Shown here piece after piece: positions 36,611 through 47,879 of a stretch of DNA of 64,000 nt (its first letter is position 1; every line of letters begins with the position of its first letter). The notes beneath the pieces are model-generated. The model did not search any database. It was not told the origin of the DNA and saw only the letters and a list, made by a program, of their open reading frames with translations. The position numbers and the translations under genes were made by a program. The DNA comes from Eucalyptus grandis (Eukaryota > Streptophyta > Magnoliopsida > Myrtales > Myrtaceae), in contig NC_052615.1 in NCBI RefSeq assembly GCF_016545825.1, positions 26,409,088 through 26,473,087 of the forward strand, given 5' to 3'.

Positions 36611-37725
36611 TCCCCCCTCCTCGCCCCCCTTTTGGTTTCTTCCCCACCCCTCCCCCCCCTCGGTTTATCTCTTCCCCCACCCCACGCCACCTCCCTCTCC
36701 AGCCCCAATTTCTTTTCACATCACGCCATCCCCTCTTCGGCCCTGGTTTCTTTCCATTGTCCCCCACCATCCCTCCCCTCGATAAAACTCTAACCACAGC
36801 CTCTTCTTCCACCTCGTCGTACGGCTCTCTCCCGATCGCCTCATCACAGTCGCTCACCGAAAGGGCCCTCTTTCGTAGTTGCAGCCTCGCCGCTGGCCCT
36901 CCATCACAACATTGCAAACGTGGCGCTCTAGATTGCCTGCTCTTCCTCTGACCCTCCCTCGCCATCCCGGCCTCGCCTCCACCCTCCATTGTCATCCTCT
37001 CTCTCGGACACGCGCGTCGGAGTGTGTCGAGAAAGGTTGACCACGTGTCGGAAAATCCGACGCATATTGACCGCGTGTCCGAACGAGTCCGAGTGATGTT
37101 GGTCTAGTCAACACGTGTCGGACATGACACGGAAGCTCCGGCAACATGTCGGTGCTTCATACACTATTCCTAATCGTGAAGCTCAAGGACAATGGAAAAA
37201 CAAAGTCTGTCATGACATACAGAGAACCATCAAACTGATCTCCCAATACATAAGCTCTGAGCACCAGTCGTCCGATCCGCGCAATCTTGACCCTATCCAG
37301 ATGAGAGGATACAACTATGTTGTCAGATGCGAAGAGACAAGATGGGTAAACGGTTCGCCATTGAAAAGGAATGATGAAATGATCACGGTCGAGAAGGTGT
37401 GGGCATACCAAGGACCGCTTTTGAGCTCCAGAGGCGGGGACGAATACCTGCAAGCTCAAGACATTTGCCTCTCGTTTTCGCTCTATAAGCTTCTCTCCCT
37501 AAGATTTTGCAGCTATTCATTGCCCAAAGAAGCTCACAAAAAGCTGTGGAAATTGATTCGGAATGGTTTGGTTGCAGAAGAAAATGGCTACAAGCGAGCA
37601 TTTAGGCTAATTGAGCTAGAGCTTTCATTTTTGGTCGATTCATTCTACATCAAGCACCTGATCATCTTCCAATTGGGTCGTTGGAAACAAAAGTTGATGG
37701 AGATCTCGCTTATGTTCATTGGTTC

Positions 37726-38562
37726 TGTTGAAATATAATAAGTGGAAATGATAGAATCATGTAATTTACGTCAATACGAAATCGCGAAATAACTAAATGA
37801 GGAATAATAAAGATATTAGAAATTCATGTAGTTCAGTCCAAATATCCCACGGGAAAGCTAATGGCAAATAATATACTGTAATAAAAAAAAAAATAGAATT
37901 ACAATTGTTTACACGCTCGAATATTTCTCATCTTTAGATTTAAACTTAAACCCAAAGTGTTTATAAATAAATACTTTATTTGGACAAAAGCATTACTGTG
38001 CATGGAAGCTCAAATTGAAATGCTCTAAGTATGCTGAAACCAAAAACTTGTATGTTTGTTCTCGTCTTTCCATACGAATTCCCGTTCTTCTCTCTTCGTG
38101 CCGCAGCCCTCTTCTGCTTGACATGCGGCTTCTTCTTTTCTTCGGCTAAAGGGAACCCTCGCCTTATTATGTTATGCCCAGAGTCAACAATTTGACTCTG
38201 AGCCCCCACCGTGTACATCCTCTTCTGAAGAATTCTGCTGGTGCAGGTAAAAGAATAAACCCTTGTGTTTTATTTTATTTTATTTCCACTTTTGTCTAGC
38301 TATAGAAAGTCTAACAAAAGAAGAGTTTTTTCATCCAATTTATAATGTACTTAAAAAATATTTCTTCAATTAATTCAATTTGACAAATTAATATCCAAAT
38401 TCAAATTTGCATTTATTTTATTTCCTTTTTTGTGCAGCTATAAAAAAGTCTAATAAAATAAAAGTTTCTTTATGTGATTTGTAATCTGCTTGGAAATTTT
38501 TTTTCAATAAATTCGATTTAATAAATCAATACTCAATTCAAACTCGATATATTAATTTAATA
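37726..38562 (+). mobile_element. 837-bp solo LTR inside DUF4220 copy 3
   Basis: Starts TGTTGAAATATAATAAG and ends TTTAATA, where the last CA has probably mutated to TA. It is flanked by GGTTC (37721-37725) and GGCTC (38563-38567), a 5-bp duplication with one change. Removing it leaves the host frame reading FIGSLVTI, aligned to IIGTMLTV in the intact gene. No internal retroelement domain is present. A roughly 147-bp imperfect tandem repeat (about 38266-38560) lies near its 3' end. Confidence 0.75.
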
Positions 38563-39598
38563 GGCTCTCTGGTGACAATTATACTTTGTTTCTTGCCGCA
38601 CAAGTCGGGCATCGGCCTTCTCCTGACGTTAGTAATTCTTACGGCATGCACATGCGTCGAGCTTCTGGAGTTTTTCTTGATGGCCATCTCGCAGCGGGCG
38701 AAGGTTTCATTGTTGTGCAAGTACGTACGAACAAGATCATGGCAAGGGAACAAGCGGATCGAGAAAACGATTGGACTAATCTGCCGGACGCAATTACTGA
38801 AGCCTTGGGAAAGGAAACTTCGCCAATACTTGCTTCTCGAGTCACATGGTTACAGCCCTTCGAGGTGGATATGCATTCCCGCCAGAGCTGGTTATATCTA
38901 TCGCGTCCGGGAGGGTAAAAAACAAAGCCCTCCGGCCAAACTGTCCTCGGAAGTGAAACGAAGCCGTTTTTCGTTTTTTAAAGTCATATACTGGGGTACC
39001 AGGGATTGGAGAAGCTTCTTTGAGACTAAACAAAGCGGAAGGTAAGCTCTCGTGGGCGTGTAGGCTCGAGACGCGGACTTGAGTCATAATTGTATGGCAC
39101 ATCGTCACTACTATTTGCGAGCACGAGGTGCAGATTTCAGATTCAAATTTTCTCGTGGTGACCACTTTATCCAAATATCTTGCTTACTTGGTAGCACTCT
39201 GTCCAAAATTGTTATCCGATTGCCCTGATGACACAGTATGTTTTCGACCAAACCATTCTCCAATCAAGAGACTTGCTTGAAGGGTGCAAGACAGGAGAAG
39301 AAAGAATTCTGAAATTGAAAGGGATTGGTAAGGCAGTGGATGATACCAGTAGCGTGACAAATTTGGGCGCGCGGTTAGGCCAGCAATTGCCGAAAGACAA
39401 AGCAGACCTGACCTTCATTTGGAAGGTATTGGCTGACTTTTGGGCGGAGCCTATGATGTATGAAGCTCCGTCGGATTATGTGAAAGCACACGCGGAGAAC
39501 TTGGCCATGGGTGGGGAGTTTGTGACTCGCTTCTTGGCTTTGGTCTTTCGTGCCAACATCAAGCGAGAACCTCCTGTTGGCCAACCTACTCTCAAATG

Positions 39599-42500
39599 AT
39601 GTCAAAGCTGAAGCAATTGATTGCGATGCTGCATGTCGACAGGGTTGTTACTGTGTCTCCATAGGGTAGTTCAGATGAAAGATTCGGATACCTTGTTAGG
39701 AAATAAAAAAAATTAAAAAATAAGAAGCAGCAAGTAGCTAGCCTTTTATATGAGTGGTTATACAATGTACAAGTCTGTAAATAGGTGGGTTTGTGCTTTA
39801 TGTAGTTGAGCTGGGACGGGTTGTTAGATATGTTGCATTTGGTGTGATCAAAACATCTTGTGTGTGTCTCTCCTGCTCGTTCTATGTTTCACTTCTTCAG
39901 CTACATCTTTTGTGAGGATCTGTCACAACACTTGGTGTTTAAAAGCTATCTTTCTGGGAGATTCTTTCAAAATGTAAATTGCAACCTATATGCGCACTTT
40001 GAGACAACATGTCCACAGCAACATCGCAGCAAACTTCTTCTAAAATGTCAGAATTTCTAAGCCTTAATTTGCTGCTTTTGGTTACTTAAGATGCAGACTC
40101 TGTTCTTCTTATTACGGTCTTGCCATCGTCAACCAATGAACCGAGTGGAAGAACGGAGCGTAAGAAAGATTCCAAAGGCTTGTTCTAATTGAAAAAACAG
40201 TGAGCAAAGCGGAGTTATCTAAACCTCCAATCGAGCTCTCTTTTGCCAGTTACAAACTTGAGAATGATGTCGAAATGAGTTCGAGAATTCTTCTTAAAGG
40301 CATCATTGGTTATAGACCCACCGTCCCTTAGCCTGTCTCCATCTGACGTCCCGTGCATCTAATGAAACATGATCATATATTGTACTGTATGGTTGGGCAC
40401 TACATATAAATTACAGACCAAATCCTAAAATGCACCCCTCCCTCTCTCTTCCTCTCCCTCTCCCTCTCGCTCTCTGTAGTGAAGATAACTCATTCTTTAA
40501 TACCTATGCATTGAATCCACCGATCATGCACACCGTCTACAACCATGTGGTTTACATTCTCCAACCGGAACCTACATAATTGTTTCCACGCCTAGTCCGC
40601 AATGATCCATCTGCTTTAAATTCTCATGATAATGGCCATGCCACCAAATCGATTTGTAAAAATAGGGACGTGTCTCCTTTCTGCCACATTTTATACACTC
40701 TAGTCGTTACTTTCCATTACGGCTCAACCGTCAGTACTTTGCAGCTCCATTTCTGCTCCATGTTATGACCGAAAGGACGTGGATGTTCGGCAATTAGGAC
40801 GCATCGTCGAGCAGACTAGTTGGTGGTAATACTCACGATATTCGTGCTGAACATTTCTACAGCAGTGAGTTGCGCGGGTTTCGGCAGCCATGATATCTTG
40901 TCAGCGATTTACCTGTACCAAAAATCATTAGAGGCTCGATTGCGAGGAAAATATCGTTTCACAATGGTCTTATCATCTTCCTAATTAATACCGATTAGAG
41001 AAGGGGATTACGCGTAGGATTAGGAAATTGGTAGGTGAAAAACAAGCAAGCTTTTGCATTAAATCGACAGCCATCTTCTGGCTAACCATCTAACAACCTC
41101 TGTCCCTTGAAGATCTACGCTCATTTGCAGCTCCCTTAAGTACTTCTCGCTTGTTTTGCTTGTGATTACTACGCTCTTCCTTATGCCTAGCTTTCTAAAT
41201 ATCTGTTAAGTTTCGACTTTCAAATTGGTGGGCAATTTGACCATACGCATTTGTCTTAGGACTTTTTTGAAGGGGACTGTAAAAGGGATATGTTGCACAA
41301 AACATCTTAAGAAGATAGCTTCCACATTCTCTCCCTTCTTTATCCATCCTAGCTTCTTGTTAGATCTTTAGATTTTATGGCTCACAAAGTAGTTTTTTGA
41401 ACTTTTTGGATTGTACTTATGTACTTGTTGTTGAAGATAGTAAAATCCCTATCTTTCTGTATTTTTTCTTATCTTTCATATATATTATGTCTCGTGTGGT
41501 TTTGATTTTGCTTTCATCTTTTGCTATTCGTGTTTCAATTGGTGCATCTTTTGGTATTGTTCCACAACAGTACCCATCATAAGTATTTCCCCATCTAAAC
41601 GGAACCACAAACATCCTACAATGCATGAGCTTGGAGCTGGTGCATGAGACACACCACCCAAGTTTTCACTGTGTGGCTTAAAGAGAGAAGCCCCCACTGT
41701 TTGCATGCAAACATTGGCGACGCGTGTATAGTCTAACCTGACAAGAGCGTGGTTTATATCTCATTTTCTGCATTCAATTTCGTACAAATTTCTCCTTTAT
41801 CAAGCAAAATGTGAACCAACTCCATGGAGTTTGGCTTAAAGGTTTACGAGGTATACCGTACAGGTTCCATTCTTCGGACCATCTAAAGTAAAAAAAAAAA
41901 ACGTCTCATCTTTAAGCGGTCCACCCGTAGTTTAGATGATTTATGAGAGTAATGATATATCGTGGGATCGGGGATATATCTAGCTAAGATGGAATTCCAT
42001 GTTCTAAAAACAAGTCTCCCGAAAAGCCTCTATCGGTTGTGGTCAAGACATGGCTTACCCATTTGCAATCATACTACCAAAGGAAAAAAAAAGGGTGAAA
42101 CCGTCCCTAAAAACCAAAATTCCAACCCCTAATGACTATAAGCGACAGCACGCATCCGGGCGCCTTTTGTTGCCAACGGGCTTGCCGCTGATGAAATGTA
42201 GGGATGGTTTTATGAGGCCCGTCGCCGAGATTTTAAGAATGATAAAAGTTTGTCGTCCCGAAGATTTGTAATGGGAACGCTTGCCCGTCACTAATAACTT
42301 TTTCTAAAACCCTTCACATGAAATTACTTGCTTTTCCAAGTACGACATATTTTCTCACTATATCTTGAACAAAAAGATATACCTATTAATTTAATTTGGA
42401 TCGAGTCATGTAACCAGCACCAAACTTCAAAATGAATTTATATTATGGCCAGATCATTAGTATGTAAAACCAACGAAGATAGACATTTACAACAATTTTT

Positions 42501-42894
42501 GGTTATCAAAAGGAAGAGGAGTACTATTACGATGTCAAAACTACTACAACATAAGAAGAAACTAAGATAAAAAAAATTTCATAAACGAGACTAAACTTCT
42601 AAAGCCCTTCAAAAACTGGTACTCCGACGTCTGTCCCCCTCTTCAACCGGCCAAAGACAATCAAATCCCAACAAATATATTACCCATCCAAAAGGTTAAA
42701 TAAAATGCCCTATAAAAATTAAAGGTAAACAGCTAAAATGCAGTAAGATTTCTCCTTAATCTTTTAATATAGATTAGCACTGGTACGTGGACTAAATACT
42801 TGTAACAAACATTGGATGAACGTATACAAGAAGTAGCGAAAACCCTTAAGTTTGGCAAGCAGAGTAGTGCAAGTGATTATCTAGGAAAATTATC
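39599..42894. other. Long spacer without a recognised gene
   Basis: The first 300 bp is the 3' flank of the DUF4220 pseudogene. A (CT)n tract lies at about 40438-40474. Open frames of 60-75 codons (for example 39860-40060, 41397-41582, 42050-42271) have no recognisable domain and are not repeated elsewhere in the window. Confidence 0.5.
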
Positions 42895-43083
42895 AAAAGG
42901 GTTATAAGTTTATTGCATTTGTATGAATTCAGTTTTAAATATTTTAATTATATCAATTTATTTTAAATTGATCGAAACTTGTTAAAGTATGAAAAAATGT
43001 TTAGGACTAAATGAAAATAATTGAAAGTTCTATAACTAAATTAATATAAATGTAATAAGTTTAGAAATTTTTCAATAATTTTC
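42895..43083. mobile_element. 189-bp MITE
   Basis: GAAAATTATCAAAAGGGT at the left and the inverse of CAATAATTTTC at the right bracket inverted arms sharing AAGTTTATTGCATTTGTAT. The arms match the outer part of the TIRs of the elements at 43576 and 62402, so this may be a short family member. CTAG lies beside both ends (42891-42894 and 43086-43089). Confidence 0.65.
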
Positions 43084-43575
43084 GCCTAGTTATCCCCATC
43101 AACTGTTATTATAAATTTGAATTTGAAGCTTCTTCAAATTCTTACCCTCACTAATTCAAATCTCTGACTTTCCTTTTCTCTCCTTTTGTTTATTTATTCA
43201 TTCATTTATTTATTTTTGTGAGAAGTTCTCGTAGAAGGCTGCAGAACACCGATGGTGAAAGAATAGGATACGCATAAACTGCATCCATGGCCATGGTTTT
43301 ATGGACCATCCTTACAGAATTATCGTACGTCGTCTCTTTCTCAGTCGTGTCATGACCGGTGGACAAAGGTTTTTTTTTTTTTTTTTTTAAAGCGGTTTTC
43401 TTCTGTTTTCCCCCCACAGCGTTGGTCCTTTTTACAATAATTAGAGACTTGACACTTGAGCTTAAACACGAGTCCCAACATCCAGTAGTTAGGGACATTC
43501 TGGAGCCCGAAAACAATCATATGAGAAGTACATTGTATGTGTGAAAGCATTACCTAGTCGTATATAATGAACGAT
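43084..43575. other. Spacer, nothing recognised
   Basis: Contains a T tract (43370-43388) and no gene-like sequence. Confidence 0.5.
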
Positions 43576-44624
43576 GGGAGAATTATAAAAAAAAATCATA
43601 AATATATTACAATTATGCCAATTCAGTCATAAACTTTTTTTTGGCTAATTCAGTCCTAAACATTTTACAATTGTGTTAATTCAGTCCATCTGGCCAAAAT
43701 TGACCGGCCAGCGCCGACATAGACGCTGGTCGGGAATAGCTGGCCGGCAAACGTTAATATGGCAATTTTTTAAATATTTTTTTTTTTTTATTATTGTTTG
43801 ATTTTTTTTTTTTTTTTTGAATTTTTTTATCCCCCACCTTCTCTTTCCTCTAGTCGAATTGGCGAGGTCAGCCTCGTCGACCATTGACGAGGCTCGCCCT
43901 TGCCAGCCACTGGCGAAAGCGAGCCTTGCCCAAGGACGGCAAGACCATAGTTGCCACATCTGGCAAGGTCGAGCCTCGCCATCCCTAGGCAAGGAGCCTC
44001 GCCAGTGACCGACAAGGCTGCCATCGCCAGATCTGGTGAGGCTTGACCTTGCCCATCCATGGCGAGGTCGAGCTTCGCCATCCTTAGGCGAGGCCTTGCC
44101 CAGCCAAGGCGAGGGTCGACCTTGCTGGTGGCCGGTGAGGCTTCTCACCCAGGGATGGCGAGGCTCGGCCTGCCATGGCTAGGTGAGGCCAAGCCTCACC
44201 AGATGTGGTGATGGCGGCCTCACCGTCGCTAGGTGAGGCTCGCCTTCGCTAGTGGCTGGTGGGGGTGAGCCTCGCCAGTGGCCAACGGGGGCTAGCCTCG
44301 CTAGTTGCTGGCGAGGCTGACTTCATCGGCCCTCACCTCGGCTAGCGCCGGCTGGCCAAAGGAAAGAGAACATGGGGAAAAAAAGAATAAAAATTCAAAA
44401 AAATATTTAAAATTTGAATATATATTAAAGAATTGTCATATCAACGTTCGTTGGCCAGCTATCCCCGGTTGGCATCCACGTCAGCGTTGGTCGGCTAATT
44501 TTGGCTGGATGGACTGAATTGTCACAATTATAAAATGTTTAGAATTAAATTGGCCCACAGAAAAGTTTATGACTGAATTTGCACAATTGCAATAGGTTTA
44601 GGACTTTTTTTTGGTAATTCTCCC
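43576..44624. mobile_element. Long-TIR non-autonomous DNA element, copy 1, GC-rich core
   Basis: Begins GGGAGAATTATAAAAAA and ends TTGGTAATTCTCCC. The arms are about 180-200 bp and carry inverted copies of CAATTCAGTC, TGGCCAAAATT and GCCGACATAGACGC words. The core (43850-44345) is a GC-rich array of TCGCCA/GGCGAGG words. It shares ends, arms and core type with 62402-63288. No transposase was seen, and no convincing target duplication was found. The long arms would suit a MULE-like or foldback element. Confidence 0.85.
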
Positions 44625-45290
44625 TATCTTGATATGTCGTTGTTTTGGGTCTTGAGAGTATAAATTGCTCTGCGTTGGCGTTACAACTTACATCTAAGAC
44701 AGTCCTTCATCCAATAATAAAACCATGTGGTTCCCCATGTTGATATTGCATTTCCTTAAGCTTTCTGTTGCCCATAAAATATTATCCATATGTGGTAGCT
44801 AGATTATAATGTTCAAATGCTTTGTTTGTTCTGGACAAGCTTTCTATCTTCATTTTCTGTTGAGAATTTCCCAAAAAAGAACTACTCTTCTGGAATCGTG
44901 TGGCATACGGAGTTTCATATGTGGAGTCCCTAATTCTTCATAAAATTACTGTCTCAATGATTTTTAGTTTGTTTCAAATAGGCTAACATTTTTCAAATTT
45001 GGGAAATCATTTTCCGAAAGCATTTGTAGTTGACTACCGAACATTTTGCAAAAGTAGTTTTTGTTTTCACTCCAAATGAAAAGCAGAAATTCAATTTATT
45101 TAAAAAAAAAAAAAACTAACCTTAGTCCCAGAGTCGCTCACCACCCTCTCTTCATTAGGTTTAGCAAAGGTATGATCTCTATAGTATCATTGATCAACTC
45201 ATTAGCAATCAAATGCAAAGGCTTAAGAAAGAATCAATTATAAATTTAACTAAATCTCCACACACAATTATCATACATTTTTCAAAGTTG
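44625..45290 (+). other. 3' flank remnant of a lost HPt-like gene copy
   Basis: Homologous to 60785-61480, the downstream flank of HPt-like copy 3. Both contain TTGATATGTC, GTAGCTAGATTATAA, TGAGAATTTCCCAA, AAATTCTTCATAAA and ATCTCTATAGT in the same order. No HPt exon precedes it; the long-TIR element abuts the point where homology starts. It marks the site of a former array member. Confidence 0.75.
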
Positions 45291-45570
45291 GTAAAACTCA
45301 AGTGAGGTTGAGCCATGTGACACGCTCTCATGCAAGCTCTACTAGGCAATTATTTCTATGGTCACTTTAAGAATTTTTTTTTAATCCTAGTGAATCTCTA
45401 ATTCTTATGCATATTTTAGTAAAAATCTTTAATCGATGTACAATAAATAATAGGTTTATGGATTTTTTTGTAATTATAAAACACCTAATGAGAACCAGAA
45501 ATCACTTGTTTGAATCCCACCAACTGTGTATAAATTTCTCAAGGTTTCAATCACCTGCACAAGTCAAATA
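45291..45570. other. Spacer, nothing recognised
   Basis: AT-rich transition between the HPt-like flank and the tandem array. Confidence 0.5.
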
Positions 45571-47868
45571 CCTAATTTGAGAGTATTCCATAAGTTTTAG
45601 ATAGCTAGGCTTATAGATTGATGTCCTTGAATTATGAAAAAGAAAAAAAAAATTGAGTTGTATATGAGACCCACTATTTATGAAGGCTCTAATCATCTAT
45701 TTATCATAATTTGAGAGTAGAAAAATGTATATAATCGAAAAAGCATTTAATGAATAGTTTATAAATCATGTGGCAATGATATATGAAATGTTAGTCAACT
45801 GAAAATGAGATTTGTCTTAATACAATTACCTAAGGTTCGAATGATGTGCGCATTACTATTGACTCGTCGCACCACATTAGTAACATAACCAACCTTTTAT
45901 GGATTGAAATGTTTGGATATTGAAAATGGGAATAGAAGCATTATTCTCTTATTTGATATATAAATTTTGCAAGTTAAAATGAGGTAGATTTAAAATGAAA
46001 ATTGGGATTGCTTGGGAATGTGAGAATGATTGAGTTGGGAATTGGGTCAATAAAAAATGCCAGTACATAAATGAGTTTAATCTTAGGTTTTTTTTTCATA
46101 ATTTCTATATAGAAATGATTTGATATGGTAAGTAGAATTTTCGAATGTGCTGTTATACACAACAATTAGGCTAAATGCCTAATTTGAGAGTGTTCCATGA
46201 GCCTTTAGATAGCTGGATTTATGGATCGGTGTCTCAAGATTATGGAAAAAAAAAAGGAGGAAAATTTAAGTTGTATGTGAGACCCACTATTTATGAAGGC
46301 TCTAATTATCTGTTCACCGTTATTTGAGAGTAAGAAAATGTATATCATTGATAAAGTATTTAATGAATAGTTTATAAATCACGTGGCAATGACATATGAA
46401 AAATTAGTCAACTGAAAATGAAATTTGCCTTAATACAATTACCTAAAGTTCGAATAATGTGCATATTACTACTGACTCTTGCACCACATTAGTAATGCAA
46501 TTAATATTTATTAGTTGAAATGTTTGGATATTGAGAATGAGAATGGAAGCCTCATTCCTTTATTTAATATATAATTTGGCAAATTGAAATGATGTAAATT
46601 TAAAATGAAAATTAGGATTGCTTGGGAATATGAGAATGAGTGAGTTGGGAATTGAGTCAATTAAAAAGGCTAGCACATAAATGAGTTTTATCTTAGGTTT
46701 TTTGATAACGTTTCTAGAGAAATGATTTGATATTGTAAATAAAATTTCCGAATGTACTGTTATGCATAACGATTAGGTCAAATGCCTAATTTGAGAGTGT
46801 TCCATGAGAACCTTTAGATAGCTGGGCATATGGATTGGTGTTCTTAGATTATGAAAAAGAAAATTTTGAGCTGAATGTAAGACCCACTATTTATGAAGGT
46901 TTTAATAATCTATTCACCGTGATTTTGGTGTAGGAAAATGTATATCATTGAGAAAGTATTTAATGAATAATTTATAAATCACGTGGCAATGACATATGAA
47001 AAGTTAGTTAACTGAAGATGAGATTTGTCTTAATACAATTACCTAATATTCGAATGATGTGCACATTACTATTGACTCGTCGTACCACATTAGTGACGCA
47101 ATCAACATTTATAGGTTGAAATGTTTGGATATTGAGAATGAGAATGAAAACCTTATTCCATTATTTGATATATAATTTGGTAAGTTGAAATGAGACAAAT
47201 TTAAAAAGAAAATTAGGATTGCTTGTAAATGTGAGAATAAGTAAGTTGGGAATTGAGTCAATAAAAAAGACTAACACACAAATGAGTTTTATTTTAGATT
47301 TTTTGATAACTTCTCTATAAAAATAATTTGATATGGTAAGTAAAATTTCCGAATGTGTTGTTATGTACAACAATTAGGCCAAATACCTAATTTGAGAGTA
47401 TTCCATAAGCCTTTAGATACCTGAGCTTATGGATTGGTGTCCTTGGATTATGAAAAAGAAAAATAATAGGAAAATTTGAGTTATATGTGAGACCCACTAT
47501 TTATGAAAGCTCTAATAATTTATTCACTGTGATTTTGGAGTAGGAAAATGTATATCATTGAAAATGCATTTAATGAATAGTTTATAAATCACGTGGTAAT
47601 GACATATGAAAAGTTTATCAATTGAAAATGAGATTTGTTTTAATACAATTACCTAAGCTTCGAATGATGTGCACATTACTATTGACCCGTCACTCCATAT
47701 TAATAATGCAACCAACATTTATGGTTGAAATGTTTGGATATTGAGTATAGGAATGGAAACCTTATTCCCTTATTTGATATATAATTTGGCAAGTAGAAAT
47801 GAGGCGGATTTAAAATGGAAATTGGAATTAGTTGGGAATGTGAGAATGAGTGAGTTGGAAATTGAGAT
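45571..47868. repeat. 607-bp tandem array, three full units and a truncated fourth
   Basis: CCTAATTTGAGAGT marks unit starts at 45571, 46178, 46785 and 47386 (spacing 607, 607, 601). Each unit contains GAGACCCACTATTTATGAA, GAAATGTTTGGATATTGA and a T-rich stretch near its end. The fourth unit stops near 47868. A partial fifth unit lies at 49355-49790, beyond an HPt fragment. On the minus strand each of units 1, 3 and 5 has a 60-90 codon frame containing LLTISNxFYxE and IDxIPN. Confidence 0.92.
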
Positions 47869-47879
47869 ACAAGAAAGAT

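Larger units (their letters stand above)
33827..37163. mobile_element. 3.3-kb MULE-like element inside DUF4220 copy 3
   Basis: Ends ATGTAGCACCGACACG and, inverted, ATGAAGCACCGACATG. A 9-bp duplication, CTATTTCTT (33818-33826) and CTATTCCTA (37164-37172), flanks it. Both copies encode Leu-Phe-Leu at the end of a membrane segment of the host gene. 9 bp fits Mutator-like elements. The ends are rich in GACACG/CGTGTC words. No transposase is recognisable. The interior holds a SINE, a 791-bp tandem duplication and hAT-like subterminal words (CTCACCCCTA, GGTTGGTCC), so it is a nested composite. Pyrimidine- and GC-rich stretches give spurious Pro-rich frames. Confidence 0.8.
33340..39598 (+). pseudogene. 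DUF4220/DUF594 protein copy 3, split by two insertions
   Basis: Three ordered pieces match the intact gene. 33340-33826 gives the N-terminal membrane region (IELFVCLTALLLILGT, YNLEDNGQQ). 37164-37725 gives the middle (QYISSEHQSSDPRNLDP, VEKVWAYQGPLLSS). 38563-39598 gives the C-terminal half with DUF594 (VKAHAENLAMGGEFVTR). A frameshift lies near 33555, another just after 37172, and stops or shifts near 39043, 39083 and 39225. The first gap is a MULE-like element and the second a solo LTR. At both, the flanking duplications encode the residues expected at that point of the protein. Before the insertions this was a complete family member. Confidence 0.9.

Noticed and set aside
36546..36995. Pro-rich and Gly/Arg-rich overlapping frames on both strands
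   Set aside because: Pyrimidine-rich non-coding DNA inside the MULE-like element, with no domain.
41397..41582. Small hydrophobic frames between 39860 and 42271
   Set aside because: Short, with no motif and no repeat support. They are expected by chance in AT-rich spacer DNA.
45571..47868. CRISPR-like array
   Set aside because: The units are 607 bp with no spacers, and this is plant nuclear DNA.
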